Below are positions 52,796 through 61,128 of a stretch of DNA of 64,000 nt, piece after piece. Both the position numbers and the translations under genes were made by a program. Below the pieces are notes generated by a model. It ran no database searches. It was not told the origin of the DNA and saw only the letters and a program-made list of their open reading frames with translations. The DNA comes from Bacillota bacterium (lineage in GTDB: Bacteria; Bacillota; Desulfotomaculia; Desulfotomaculales; Desulforudaceae). The stretch's first letter is position 1. The number at the start of each line of letters is the position of its first letter. Location of the stretch: contig JBFLXL010000001.1 of assembly GCA_040757205.1 (NCBI GenBank), forward strand, positions 124,001 through 188,000, read 5' to 3'.

Positions 52796-55024
52796 ATGGC
52801 TGAGCAAGATTATATTACCAAAGCAATTGAAATCGGCGGCCGGACATTCAGCGTGGACATCGGGCGTGTGGCCGGGCAGGCTTCCGCCGCCGTTCTGGCC
52901 CGCTACGGGGAGACGGTCGTACTGGTGGCGGCCACCCGGGAGGCGCTCCGGGAAGGTCTGGACTTTTTCCCGCTGACCGTGGACTACGAAGAGCGTCACT
53001 ATGCCGTGGGGCGGATTCCCGGGAGCTTCATGAAGCGTGAAGGACGCCCCGGTGAAAAAGCCATTCTTGCGGCGCGGCTGGTCGACCGGTCCATCAGGCC
53101 GCTCTTCCCGGGGAACTTCACCCAGGACGTGCACGTGGTGGCGCTGGTGATGTCGGTGGACCAGGATTGCTCGCCGGCGATCACCGCGATCCTGGGCGCG
53201 TCGGTGGCGCTGACTCTTTCGGACATCCCGTTCGCCGGCCCGGTGGGGGCGGTGATCATGGGGATGGTTGACGGGCAGTTGGTGGTCAACCCCACGCTCG
53301 AGGAGGACCAAAAGTCCGATCTGCACCTGACCGTCGCGGGAACCCGGGAAGCGATCAACATGGTGGAGGCCGGCGCAAATGAGGTTTCCGAGGAAGTAAT
53401 GGTGGATGCGCTCACCAAAGCGCACGCCGAAATCAGGCGGATTGCGGAATGGGTCGCCGAGGTCCGGGCCCAGGTTGAACCCCTGGGTTGGGCCCACCCG
53501 AAGATTGAGGTGCCGGCCGGCGAACCGGAGCCGGAACTGGTCGCGGCAGTGCGGACCGTTGGATACGAAAAGATGCGGGCCGCCGTGCACCACTGCAAGG
53601 ATGAACGGCTGGACAAGAAATCCGCCGACCGGCACCTGGAAGCGGCCAAGGCCGAAATCGTCAATGCCGCTCTGGCCGACTTTCCGGAGGCGGAACAACG
53701 CCTGAAAAGCCTGGTCGACAAGCTGGAGAAAGAAGCCGTGCGGGAGTTGGTGCTAAAAGACAAGGTACGGCTCGACGGCCGCGCCTTCGACGAAATCAGG
53801 GACATCAGCGTGGAGGTGGACGTCCTGCCGCGCGCCCATGGTTCCGGCCTTTTCCAGCGCGGTCAGACCCAGGTGCTTTCGGCGATTACCCTTGGTGCCG
53901 TGCGGGACGAGCAGATCCTCGACGGGCTGGACACCCAGGAAACCAGGCGGTTTATGCATCACTACAACTTCCCCCATTTCTCAACCGGGGAGGCGCGCCC
54001 CATCCGCTCGGCGGGCCGCCGGGAGATCGGCCACGGCGCCCTGGCGGGGCGGGCCCTGGAGGCGGTTCTGCCGGGAGAGGAGGCCTTCCCGTACACCATA
54101 CGCATCGTGTCCGAGGTGCTTAGTTCCAACGGGTCGACGTCCATGGCCAGTGTCTGCGGCAGTTGCCTGGCCCTGATGGACGCGGGGGTGCCGATCAAGG
54201 CCCCGGTGGCGGGCATCGCGATGGGCTTGGTCAAGGAGGGCGACGAGGTTGCCGTCCTGACCGATATTCAGGGCACGGAGGACCACTTGGGGGACATGGA
54301 CTTCAAGGTGGCCGGCACCGAAGGCGGGATCACCGCCCTCCAGATGGACATCAAGATCGCCGGGATCACCCCGCAAATACTCGCCCAGGCTATGGCGCAG
54401 GCGCGGGACGCGCGGCTTTACATCCTGGACCGGTACAAGGAGGTGCTCCCCGGACCCAGGCCGGAGATTTCCCCGCGGGCGCCGCGGATCATCCACACCG
54501 CCATTGATCCGGAGAAGATACGGGACATCATCGGTCCGGGCGGCAAGATCATCAGGAAGATTTCGGAGACCACCGGGGTGGACATCGACGTGGAAGACGA
54601 CGGGCGGGTGTACATCACCGCTCCGGAGCCGGAGGGCGGCAAAAAGGCCCTGGACATCATCAAGACGATCACCGCCGAAGTCAAGGTGGGCGAGGTGTAC
54701 CTCGGCCGCGTGGTAAAAATAATGGAATTCGGGTGCTTCGTGGAGGTTATCCCCGGGGTGCTCGGGCTGCCCGGCAAAGACGGACTGGTCCACATCTCGC
54801 AGTTGGCCCATAACCGGGTGCGCAAAGTGGAAGACGTCGTTCGGGAGGGGGACCAAATTCTGGTAAAGGCCATCGGTTTCGACAACCAGGGCCGCCTGAA
54901 ACTGTCAAAGAGAGAAGCCATGGAGCCCCCTGCCGGTGGCGTCGGGGAAGGCGACCGGCCGGCCTTTGCGGGTGACGACCGGGCGGCGGACCGGCGTCCG
55001 CGTTCGCGGTTTTCCCGGAGATAA
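52796..55024 (+). CDS. pnp: Polynucleotide phosphorylase
   Basis: 742 residues: two RNase PH domains (residues 12-145 and 320-460; catalytic region in the second, [20 protein letters not shown]), an all-helical linker (235-310), KH ([20 protein letters not shown], about 560) and S1 ([20 protein letters not shown], about 640), then a short Gly/Arg-rich tail. It performs phosphorolytic 3'-5' RNA decay. ATG 52796 follows TAGGAGGATAAGG. Confidence 0.98.
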   Translation: MAEQDYITKAIEIGGRTFSVDIGRVAGQASAAVLARYGETVVLVAATREALREGLDFFPLTVDYEERHYAVGRIPGSFMKREGRPGEKAILAARLVDRSIRPLFPGNFTQDVHVVALVMSVDQDCSPAITAILGASVALTLSDIPFAGPVGAVIMGMVDGQLVVNPTLEEDQKSDLHLTVAGTREAINMVEAGANEVSEEVMVDALTKAHAEIRRIAEWVAEVRAQVEPLGWAHPKIEVPAGEPEPELVAAVRTVGYEKMRAAVHHCKDERLDKKSADRHLEAAKAEIVNAALADFPEAEQRLKSLVDKLEKEAVRELVLKDKVRLDGRAFDEIRDISVEVDVLPRAHGSGLFQRGQTQVLSAITLGAVRDEQILDGLDTQETRRFMHHYNFPHFSTGEARPIRSAGRREIGHGALAGRALEAVLPGEEAFPYTIRIVSEVLSSNGSTSMASVCGSCLALMDAGVPIKAPVAGIAMGLVKEGDEVAVLTDIQGTEDHLGDMDFKVAGTEGGITALQMDIKIAGITPQILAQAMAQARDARLYILDRYKEVLPGPRPEISPRAPRIIHTAIDPEKIRDIIGPGGKIIRKISETTGVDIDVEDDGRVYITAPEPEGGKKALDIIKTITAEVKVGEVYLGRVVKIMEFGCFVEVIPGVLGLPGKDGLVHISQLAHNRVRKVEDVVREGDQILVKAIGFDNQGRLKLSKREAMEPPAGGVGEGDRPAFAGDDRAADRRPRSRFSRR

Positions 55025-55296
55025 GCCAGGGGGAACCAGAATTCAGAATCCAGAATTCAGAATCCAGAATGAAGGGCAAGAAACCAGGATCAGAAGCCGG
55101 AACCTGAACCCGGAGAAGGCCGGGGTCTTGAATTCGGAATGAGGGACCAGGAGCCGGGATCGGAATGATACCTCAATCTGCCGATCCTCGAACCGGATCT
55201 TCTTTTACCGGTGTTTGCGCTACGGGCCCAAAGGGGCCTGCTTGTTTTCCGGGTCAGTATCCTTACCCCCGCGCATACTCTTGAATGGGGGTGGGG
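55025..55296 (+). repeat. Repeat-containing gap between pnp and ylxY
   Basis: aattcagaatccag occurs twice in tandem near 55040-55068, related to the 40.44-kb copies; looser copies (gaagccggaacctg, ggagccgggatcgg) follow. The sequence CATACTCT at about 55276 with GTCAGTATCC upstream could be a sporulation-type promoter. No gene. Confidence 0.6.
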
Positions 55297-56112
55297 ATGT
55301 TGCGTGCCAAACTGATAATCTTGACGTCAGTTCTCTGTCTGGCCGTGGGCGGGTTCTGGTGGCGATGGACGCCCGGCGTTCCGGTCGCCGGGCCGGAGCC
55401 TTTCAGGCATGGCCCGGATGACTCCAAGGTGGCGGCGCTGGCGGTAAACGTGGATTGGGGAGAGGAGTGCCTCCCCGCGATCTTGGACATTTGCCGGCAG
55501 CACGATACAAAGCTCACCTTTTTTGTCACCGGGCGGTGGGCCGGCAAATTTCCGGACCTGGTGCGCCGGATGGCGGCGGAGGGCCACGAGATCGGCAACC
55601 ACGGGTTCGGGCATCCCCATCCCGACATGCTGTCGTTGGGACAGAACTTGCAGGACATCCGGAAGGCCGAGGCCGTGATCCGGGGAATCATCGCGCAGCG
55701 CACCACATTGTTCGCGCCGCCCTATGGGGAACACGGCCCGGCGGTGCTCCAGGCGGCCGAGCAGGCCGGCTACCGAACGGTCCTTTGGAGCGTGGACACC
55801 GTGGACTGGAAGTTCCGCAACGCTGATACGATCATCGGCCGGGTGGTGAACCGGGTGCACCCGGGGGCGATTGTGCTGATGCACCCGCTGGAATCCACCA
55901 CGAAGGCGCTGCCGGTGATCATCACCGAATTGGAGAAGGACGGTTACCGGCTCGTAACCGTTGGCCGGTTGTTGGGCGAAGACAAAAAGGGGGACAGTCC
56001 CCCTTTTTACCCTTTTTCGGGAGCATCGGGAGACATGTCCACCGGGAAGGAGTTTCCAGCATCGGGGCGAATAAAGCAGACAATGCGTCAGTTTTGGAGG
56101 TTTAAAGATTAG
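55297..56112 (+). CDS. ylxY: YlxY-like polysaccharide deacetylase
   Basis: 271 residues from ATG 55297 (GGGGGTGGGG upstream; ATG 55285 lacks an SD). N-terminal membrane anchor (LIILTSVLCLAVGGFWW). NodB-fold motifs: LAVNVDWGEE (the first motif, usually FDDG, is altered), EIGNHGFGHPHPD (His pair), LFAPPYGEHG and VLWSVDTVDWK, then IVLMHPL. It probably deacetylates or binds cell-wall glycans during sporulation; the position between pnp and the M16 peptidase is as in Bacillus. Near residue 232 a GGGGACWGTCCCC element adds an atypical C-terminal tail (KKGDSPPFYPFSG...). Confidence 0.88.
   Translation: MLRAKLIILTSVLCLAVGGFWWRWTPGVPVAGPEPFRHGPDDSKVAALAVNVDWGEECLPAILDICRQHDTKLTFFVTGRWAGKFPDLVRRMAAEGHEIGNHGFGHPHPDMLSLGQNLQDIRKAEAVIRGIIAQRTTLFAPPYGEHGPAVLQAAEQAGYRTVLWSVDTVDWKFRNADTIIGRVVNRVHPGAIVLMHPLESTTKALPVIITELEKDGYRLVTVGRLLGEDKKGDSPPFYPFSGASGDMSTGKEFPASGRIKQTMRQFWRFKD
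55989..56003. repeat. GGGGACWGTCCCC palindrome inside ylxY
   Basis: aaaaagggggacagtccccc followed by ttttt; a perfect palindrome apart from the central base, flanked by A and T runs, within the coding sequence. Confidence 0.85.
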
Positions 56113-57375
56113 ATGATCAATAAGGTGATGCTCGACAACGGCGTGTGCATCCTCACCGAGGAGATCCCGCACGTCCGGTCGGCGGCGGTCGGGTTCTGGG
56201 TGGACGCCGGGTCCCGCGACGAAACGGATTCGGCGACCGGAGTTTGCCACTTCATTGAGCACATGCTGTTCAAGGGCACCGAGAAGCGCTCGGCGAAGGA
56301 CATCGCCGAAGCCCTGGACCGCGTCGGCGGCCAGTTGAACGCCTTCACCACAAAGGAGTACACCTGCTACTACGCCCGGGTGCTGGACGAGCACCTCGAC
56401 CTGGCGGTCGACGTGCTGACGGACATGCTCTTTCAAGCGCGATTTGCGCCGGAAGACGTGGAGCGGGAACGCAACGTCATAGTGGAAGAGATCAAGATGT
56501 ACGAGGACACCCCCGACGAACTGGTCCACGACATCCTCGCCAAGGCGCTCTGGAACACGCATGCGCTCGGCCGACCGGTCATCGGCAGCGCCGCGGTGAT
56601 TCAAAACCTTTCCCGGGCCGATCTGCTGGACTATTATGACCGTCACTACCGCCAAGGGCGGTATGTCATCGCGGTGGCCGGAAACGTAAAGCACGAACGA
56701 GTGGCCGAACTCTTGGCCCGCATTTTCCGTGACCTGCCCCCCGAGGGTCCGCCGCGGGCGCTGACCGCGCCGCACCCCAGCCAGAGGGTGGAATGCCGGG
56801 ACAAAGACACCGAACAGGTGCACCTGTGCATCGGCTCCCAGGGCCTGCGCCTGGACGACGAGCACATCTACGTGCTGCAGGTGTTGAACACCTTGCTCGG
56901 CGGGGGGATGAGTTCGCGCCTGTTCCAGAAGGTGCGCGAGCAGCTTGGCCTGGCCTATAATGTTTATTCCTATCACAGTTCCTACCGGGACACCGGGCTT
57001 TTTGGGATTTACGCGGGACTGAGCCGGGATAACATCGGCACCGTGCTGGATATCATCCTGGATGAGGTGAACGACCTCCGCAACGGCGGGGTGACTGAGG
57101 AAGAGATGGCCAGAACCAAGGAACAGCTCAAGGGCAGTTTTCTCTTGAGCCTGGAGAGCGTCAACGCCCGGATGAGCCGCCTCGGGAAGTCGCAGCTGTA
57201 TCTCGGCCGCGTGCAGACACCGGAGGAGATCGTGGCCGAACTGGCCCGGGTAAAAACCGAACAAATCGCCGCCGTGTGTGACCAGATTTTCCGGCGGGAC
57301 AAACTCTCCCTGGCTTCCATCGGCCCGTGGCAGGAAGACGGCGCCTGGCCGTCGGCGCTCTCGCGGCTCGGTTGA
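56113..57375 (+). CDS. mlpA: M16-family zinc peptidase (MlpA/YmxG-like)
   Basis: 420 residues. Inverted zinc motif HxxEH in CHFIEHMLFKGTEKRS near residue 40, with the downstream Glu in ERERNVIVEEIKMYEDTPDE about 75 residues later, and the M16 C-terminal half with GGGMSSRLFQKVREQLGLAYNVYS. Processing-peptidase-like enzyme of unknown substrate. It starts immediately after the ylxY stop. Confidence 0.95.
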   Translation: MINKVMLDNGVCILTEEIPHVRSAAVGFWVDAGSRDETDSATGVCHFIEHMLFKGTEKRSAKDIAEALDRVGGQLNAFTTKEYTCYYARVLDEHLDLAVDVLTDMLFQARFAPEDVERERNVIVEEIKMYEDTPDELVHDILAKALWNTHALGRPVIGSAAVIQNLSRADLLDYYDRHYRQGRYVIAVAGNVKHERVAELLARIFRDLPPEGPPRALTAPHPSQRVECRDKDTEQVHLCIGSQGLRLDDEHIYVLQVLNTLLGGGMSSRLFQKVREQLGLAYNVYSYHSSYRDTGLFGIYAGLSRDNIGTVLDIILDEVNDLRNGGVTEEEMARTKEQLKGSFLLSLESVNARMSRLGKSQLYLGRVQTPEEIVAELARVKTEQIAAVCDQIFRRDKLSLASIGPWQEDGAWPSALSRLG

Positions 57376-57383
57376 GGGCGACC

Positions 57384-57851
57384 ATGGACGAAGACGCCCG
57401 GATCGTACTGCGCGTCAAGAAGCTGAACCCTCTCATCGGACGGTCCTGGCCCCAACCGGCCTACGCCACATCCGGTTCGGCCGGACTCGACCTCTGTGCC
57501 GCCCTCGACGCCCCCCTGACCATCGCCCCCGGAGAACGGGCCCAGATTCCAACGGGCATCGCGGTCCAGCTTCCGTCCCGCAACCTGGTCGGGCTGGTGT
57601 TCGGGCGCAGCGGCCTGGCGGCGAAGCACGGCATCACCCTGGCCAACAGCGTCGGGGTCATCGACGCCGACTACACGGGAGAGATCATCTGCCCCATTGT
57701 CAATCACGGCACCGAACCCTTCACGCTGAACCCCGGGGACCGGATCGCGCAATTGGTGTGCGTTCCGATCGCCGTGGCGGAGGTGGAGTACGTCTATGAA
57801 TTGGCGGAGACGGTGAGGGGAGCCGGCGGTTTCGGCTCAACCGGGAAATAG
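57384..57851 (+). CDS. dut: Deoxyuridine 5'-triphosphate nucleotidohydrolase
   Basis: 155 residues from ATG 57384. All five dUTPase motifs are visible: SAGLDLCAA, FGRSGLAAKHGI, VGVIDADYTGEI (catalytic Asp), NPGDRIAQLVC and GAGGFGSTGK. Trimeric enzyme converting dUTP to dUMP. It follows mlpA by 8 nt. Confidence 0.96.
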   Translation: MDEDARIVLRVKKLNPLIGRSWPQPAYATSGSAGLDLCAALDAPLTIAPGERAQIPTGIAVQLPSRNLVGLVFGRSGLAAKHGITLANSVGVIDADYTGEIICPIVNHGTEPFTLNPGDRIAQLVCVPIAVAEVEYVYELAETVRGAGGFGSTGK

Positions 57852-57922
57852 CTATGCGTTGTCCACCATGCCTGGTCATATCGGCCGGACCCGTCCCATA
57901 AGAATGTTAGGGGGTGGGACGG

Positions 57923-58285
57923 ATGATCACGGCGACCCTGTTATTCCTGCTGATGTTGGCACTGGTTTTTTTTTCGGTGCGGGAGCGAATCAGGTTGCGG
58001 GCCTCCCGGTTCCGGAGCCACAAGTCCTGGGAGTTGGAACCCCGGGCCACCCCGTTATCGGAAGCCGTTTTTCAACTCGTGGGCATAGCCGGCGGGATAT
58101 ATCTCTCGCTGATCATGCTGTTCACTTTTCTCGAGGTGAGCCTGCCGAACAAGATCAAGCTGGGCGGGATTGAGGTCGAACCGTTGGCCGCGTTCGCCAT
58201 TGGACTGGCCATCGCGCAGCCGTTTGCGGTACGGCTGTGGGCGGTGTTTCTGAGAATGTTCCGGAGTCGGGGGAAGGAGGTTTAG
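57923..58285 (+). CDS. Small membrane protein, unknown
   Basis: 120 residues from ATG 57923 (GGGGGTG upstream). Membrane segments at residues 1-18, about 50-75 and 85-105, with basic stretches (RERIRLRASRFRSHKS; FRSRGKEV). No family recognised. It lies between dut and ymxH, directly coupled to the latter. Confidence 0.75.
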   Translation: MITATLLFLLMLALVFFSVRERIRLRASRFRSHKSWELEPRATPLSEAVFQLVGIAGGIYLSLIMLFTFLEVSLPNKIKLGGIEVEPLAAFAIGLAIAQPFAVRLWAVFLRMFRSRGKEV

Positions 58286-58287
58286 GC

Positions 58288-58563
58288 ATGCGCCTGACCG
58301 AACTGATGGGCAAAGAGGTGGTGAATATCTTTAACGGCGCCCGCCTGGGGGTGATCGGGGAGTCCGATCTAACCATTGATGCCGATTCCGGGCACGTGCA
58401 CGCCATCATCCTGCCGCGGCGCAGCAATATCGTCAGTATGTGGTCGGAACGGCAGCAATTGACCATACCTTGGGAGGCGGTCCGCAAAATCGGGACCGAG
58501 GTGGTGATCGTCGAGCTGGCGAACAACCAGTCCGTGTCCCGTTTCGGCCGTTCCAGCGTCTAG
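58288..58563 (+). CDS. ymxH: YlmC/YmxH-family PRC-barrel sporulation protein
   Basis: 91 residues from ATG 58288 with AAGGAGG upstream. MRLTELMGKEVVNIFNGARLGVIGESDLTID and the IPWEAVRKIGTEVVIVEL end are the YlmC/YmxH PRC-barrel pattern. In Bacillus ymxH lies upstream of the dipicolinate genes and is sporulation-associated, matching this locus. Confidence 0.9.
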   Translation: MRLTELMGKEVVNIFNGARLGVIGESDLTIDADSGHVHAIILPRRSNIVSMWSERQQLTIPWEAVRKIGTEVVIVELANNQSVSRFGRSSV

Positions 58564-58713
58564 CGCTCCCGCCACCGCTTCCGCGGGGGTTCCTTTTGGC
58601 GGCGATATTAAATCGCCCTTGCGCGGACCATACTAGAGACTTAGAGGACCGGGGACCGGGGAAAAGGGGTTTAAGGGAAAAAGCATTCCTGACCCCTTGG
58701 GTCACTCAAAAAA

Positions 58714-58728
58714 GGGGGACTGTCCCCC
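58714..58728. repeat. GGGGACWGTCCCC palindrome
   Basis: gggggactgtccccc flanked by aaaaa and ttttt, in the 231-bp gap between ymxH and the ClpP-fold gene. It could also act as a terminator in either direction. Confidence 0.8.
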
Positions 58729-58794
58729 TTTTTCGGGAGGAGGGGGGGTACCTTTTGTGGGGCAATTTTCAAGGACGGGCGAGGTTTTTAAGGC

Positions 58795-59859
58795 ATGAAT
58801 TATGCCGCCAGGCGCTCCCTGATGGCGGAGATCGCCCGCAAGCGCGGGTCGCAAGTGATCGCCTATATCACCGGTGACCGGGAAAACGTGAGCACCCGGA
58901 TCGCCCCGGACGTTTTGCCGGTGTTTCACCGTCACCTGCGGCTGCTGCCAACATGCAAACGGCTGGACCTCTTTTTGTACAGCCGTGGCGGCGACGTGCT
59001 CACCCCGTGGCGCCTGGCGCACCTGATCCGGGAGTGGGCGCCGGACTTCTCGGTCCTGGTCCCATACCGGGCTTACAGTGCGGGCACCTTGATCTGCCTG
59101 GGGGCGGACGAAGTGGTCATGGGCACCATGGGTGAGTTGGGACCCATCGACCCCAGCGTGGTCAGCGCCTTCAACCCCAAGGACCCGGTCAACCCCAACG
59201 CCAGGATTCCGGTCAACGTCGAGGATGTCTATTCCTTCTTGGCCCTGGCCCGCGAAATGGCGGGGATGTCCAACGACGAAGACCGCCGCCGGACTTTCCT
59301 TTTGCTGGCCGAAAAGATCCACCCTTTGGCCCTCGGGAATGTGCACCGCAACTATCTGCTGGTCCGGTCCCTGGCCCAAAAGCTGCTCGCTCTGCGCCGG
59401 GCCCCCCCGCCGGCGGAGCAGGTCCGGCACATCGTCGACAGCTTGACCGAAAAGCTGTACGCCCACAACCACATGATCCCCCGCCGGGAGGCGTCCACCG
59501 AAATCGGCCTGGCGATCACGTACCCCGACCCCGACCTGGAAAACCTGCTCTGGTCTCTGTACGAACACTACGAACAGGAACTGCTCCTGAATCAGCCGTT
59601 CAATCCGGCGGACATCATCCGGGGCACGCGCAGCGATTTTGAGGTGGTGGGCGGACTGGTGGAGTCCGTGGCCGGACAAGACGCCTTCGTTTTCCACGGC
59701 GTTGCCGAGCGGCAGGACTGTCCGGACGGCCGCATCAACGTGAGCATCCTGCACCAGGGCTGGCGGCACGCAAAAGAGGGTGTGTGGATTGAAAGTCAAG
59801 ACCGAGATCATGACCGTGGACGAGATCAAAGCTGGCGGCACGCAAAAGAGGGTGTGTGA
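58795..59859 (+). CDS. ClpP/SppA-fold serine protease (serine dehydrogenase proteinase family)
   Basis: 354 residues. The crotonase/ClpP fold is recognised from LDLFLYSRGGDVLTPWRLAHLIRE (oxyanion loop) and PYRAYSAGTLICLGADEVVMG, with the nucleophilic Ser in SAGT near residue 97, then MGTMGELGPIDPSV. This SDH_sah group has about 280-350 residues and unclear substrates; membrane quality control is suggested for relatives. No signal peptide. The last 34 residues contain a duplicated WRHAKEGV caused by a 72-bp direct repeat; without it the protein would probably end at the first copy. Confidence 0.82.
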   Translation: MNYAARRSLMAEIARKRGSQVIAYITGDRENVSTRIAPDVLPVFHRHLRLLPTCKRLDLFLYSRGGDVLTPWRLAHLIREWAPDFSVLVPYRAYSAGTLICLGADEVVMGTMGELGPIDPSVVSAFNPKDPVNPNARIPVNVEDVYSFLALAREMAGMSNDEDRRRTFLLLAEKIHPLALGNVHRNYLLVRSLAQKLLALRRAPPPAEQVRHIVDSLTEKLYAHNHMIPRREASTEIGLAITYPDPDLENLLWSLYEHYEQELLLNQPFNPADIIRGTRSDFEVVGGLVESVAGQDAFVFHGVAERQDCPDGRINVSILHQGWRHAKEGVWIESQDRDHDRGRDQSWRHAKEGV

Positions 59860-59867
59860 ATTGAAAG
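59759..59867 (+). repeat. Repeat-insert-repeat unit: 37-bp direct repeat flanking 35 bp
   Basis: Copy 1 59759-59795 and copy 2 59831-59867 differ at one base; the insert is 59796-59830. The repeat begins gctggcggcacgcaaaagag and ends gtgtgtgRattgaaag; the terminal ATTGAAA(G) is reminiscent of the 3' end of many CRISPR repeats. Both copies contain AGAGGGTG plus a TTG codon, duplicating the start region of the downstream gene. Confidence 0.9.
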
Positions 59868-60037
59868 AGGGAGACCCCCGGGACGTCCGGGTCTACCGGG
59901 TACGCTTCAAGTACCCCGGCCCAAGCCGTTACTATCACCTCTCCGACTCCAGCGGCTACCCGTCGGCCGACTACCGGCTGCCCAACCTCAGCCGGGAACG
60001 GGAGCGGATCGTGGTCCTGCGGGAAGTCCGGGAATAA
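59789..60037 (+). CDS. Small unknown protein downstream of the ClpP-fold protease
   Basis: 82 residues from TTG 59789 (AGAGGGTG upstream); the repeated copy offers a second TTG start at 59861. Text features: MKVKTEIMTVDEIKAGG, then VRVYRVRFKYPGPSRYYHL and a charged C-terminus (RERERIVVLREVRE). No family recognised. It overlaps the protease gene in another frame, so the two are co-expressed. The N-terminal 24 codons may derive from the repeat insertion. Confidence 0.6.
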   Translation: MKVKTEIMTVDEIKAGGTQKRVCELKEGDPRDVRVYRVRFKYPGPSRYYHLSDSSGYPSADYRLPNLSRERERIVVLREVRE

Positions 60038-60151
60038 AAGCCCTGCTGCGGCACCCGCACCTGCGCGGTGCAAAACAGCTCCCGCCACGTTTTGGGGGGC
60101 ACTTTTCGCGCTCTGCCGGGCCCGGAGGCCGTTTTTACGTCCTGGAGCGGC

Positions 60152-60179
60152 TTGACACCCGGACAAGCCGTGTTATAAT
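60152..60179 (+). promoter_or_regulatory. Sigma-A promoter of dapB
   Basis: TTGACA (60152-60157), 16-nt spacer, TATAAT (60174-60179): both hexamers are consensus, about 44 nt before dapB. Confidence 0.85.
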
Positions 60180-60222
60180 ACTTGTTTAATTCCAAATATG
60201 CAGAAAACATTTCCGGAAAGGT

Positions 60223-61032
60223 GTGGGTACCATCGTTCGAGTAGCCGTTTGCGGTGCCGCCGGAAGAATGGGACGGGAAGTTGTGCGGGCCCTGGCGAGG
60301 GAAGACGGGTTGAAACTGGTCGGCGCCGCCGACCCGCACGGCCTTGGTGCCGACGCGGGGGTCCTGGCCGGGCTGGACCCGCTGGGGGTCACCGTGAGCG
60401 GCGACCTGGAGGAAATGCTCAAGGAGGCCAAACCCCGGGTAATGGTCGACTTCACCGCGCCCACGGCCGTGGCCGCGAACGCCCGGACCGCGATCCGGGC
60501 CGGGGTGCATCCGGTGATCGGCACCACCGGAATGAGCAGCGAAGACCTGGCGGAGTTGCGTCGGCTTTGCGCCGAAACGGGTGTGGGCGGATTCGTGGCC
60601 CCCAATTTCGCCGTTGGGGCCGTCCTGATGATGAAGTTCGCGGAAATGACGGCGAAGTTCATGCCGGCGGTGGAGATTATCGAACTGCACCACGACCAGA
60701 AGGCGGACGCCCCGTCCGGCACCGCCATCAAGACGGCCGAAATGATCAGCAGCGCCCGCGGCGGGTACCGGCAGCCTTCGGCAACCAAGGTCTTGAAGCT
60801 TGACGGTGTCCGGGGCGGGAGCTACGACGGCGGCATCCGCATTCACAGTGTCCGCCTGCCGGGGCTGGTGGCGCACCAGGAAGTGATTTTCGGCGGTCTG
60901 GGTCAAACCCTGTCGATCAGGCATGATTCGATTTCCCGGGAGTCGTTCATGCCGGGGGTGCTGTTGGCGGTGCGCCGGGTGGTCGGACTCCGCGAACTGG
61001 TGGTCGGACTGGAAAACCTGATCTTTGAGTAA
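60223..61032 (+). CDS. dapB: 4-hydroxy-tetrahydrodipicolinate reductase
   Basis: 269 residues. The N-terminal nucleotide-binding motif VAVCGAAGRMGREVVRAL is followed by the substrate-binding/catalytic segment IIELHHDQKADAPSGTAIKTAE near residue 155. It reduces the DapA product for lysine and DAP synthesis. GTG 60223 has GGAAAGGTGT upstream. It precedes the dipicolinate genes, which draw on the same DapA product. Confidence 0.96.
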   Translation: MGTIVRVAVCGAAGRMGREVVRALAREDGLKLVGAADPHGLGADAGVLAGLDPLGVTVSGDLEEMLKEAKPRVMVDFTAPTAVAANARTAIRAGVHPVIGTTGMSSEDLAELRRLCAETGVGGFVAPNFAVGAVLMMKFAEMTAKFMPAVEIIELHHDQKADAPSGTAIKTAEMISSARGGYRQPSATKVLKLDGVRGGSYDGGIRIHSVRLPGLVAHQEVIFGGLGQTLSIRHDSISRESFMPGVLLAVRRVVGLRELVVGLENLIFE

Positions 61033-61073
61033 GCGCCGCCACCCCGGCCGCCGCCACCCCGGCCCGTGACAGG

Positions 61074-61101
61074 CACCTCTCCCGGCTGCTGGTCATATAT
61101 T
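61074..61101 (+). promoter_or_regulatory. Candidate sigma-K promoter of dpaA-dpaB
   Basis: CACC (61074-61077), 16-nt spacer, CATATATT (61094-61101), compatible with the late mother-cell sigma-K pattern (mACm, CATANNNTA). Dipicolinate synthase genes are known sigma-K targets. Confidence 0.5.
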
Positions 61102-61128
61102 GGCTAGCAACCAAGGGGAGGTGCAAAG

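Noticed and set aside
55327-57264. 645-codon minus-strand frame opposite ylxY and mlpA
   Set aside because: Crosses two real genes and reads as antisense of conserved motifs.
59759-59867. Calling this a bona fide CRISPR array
   Set aside because: Only two repeats, both overlapping coding sequence, no cas genes and no leader in the window; recorded as a repeat-insert-repeat unit instead.
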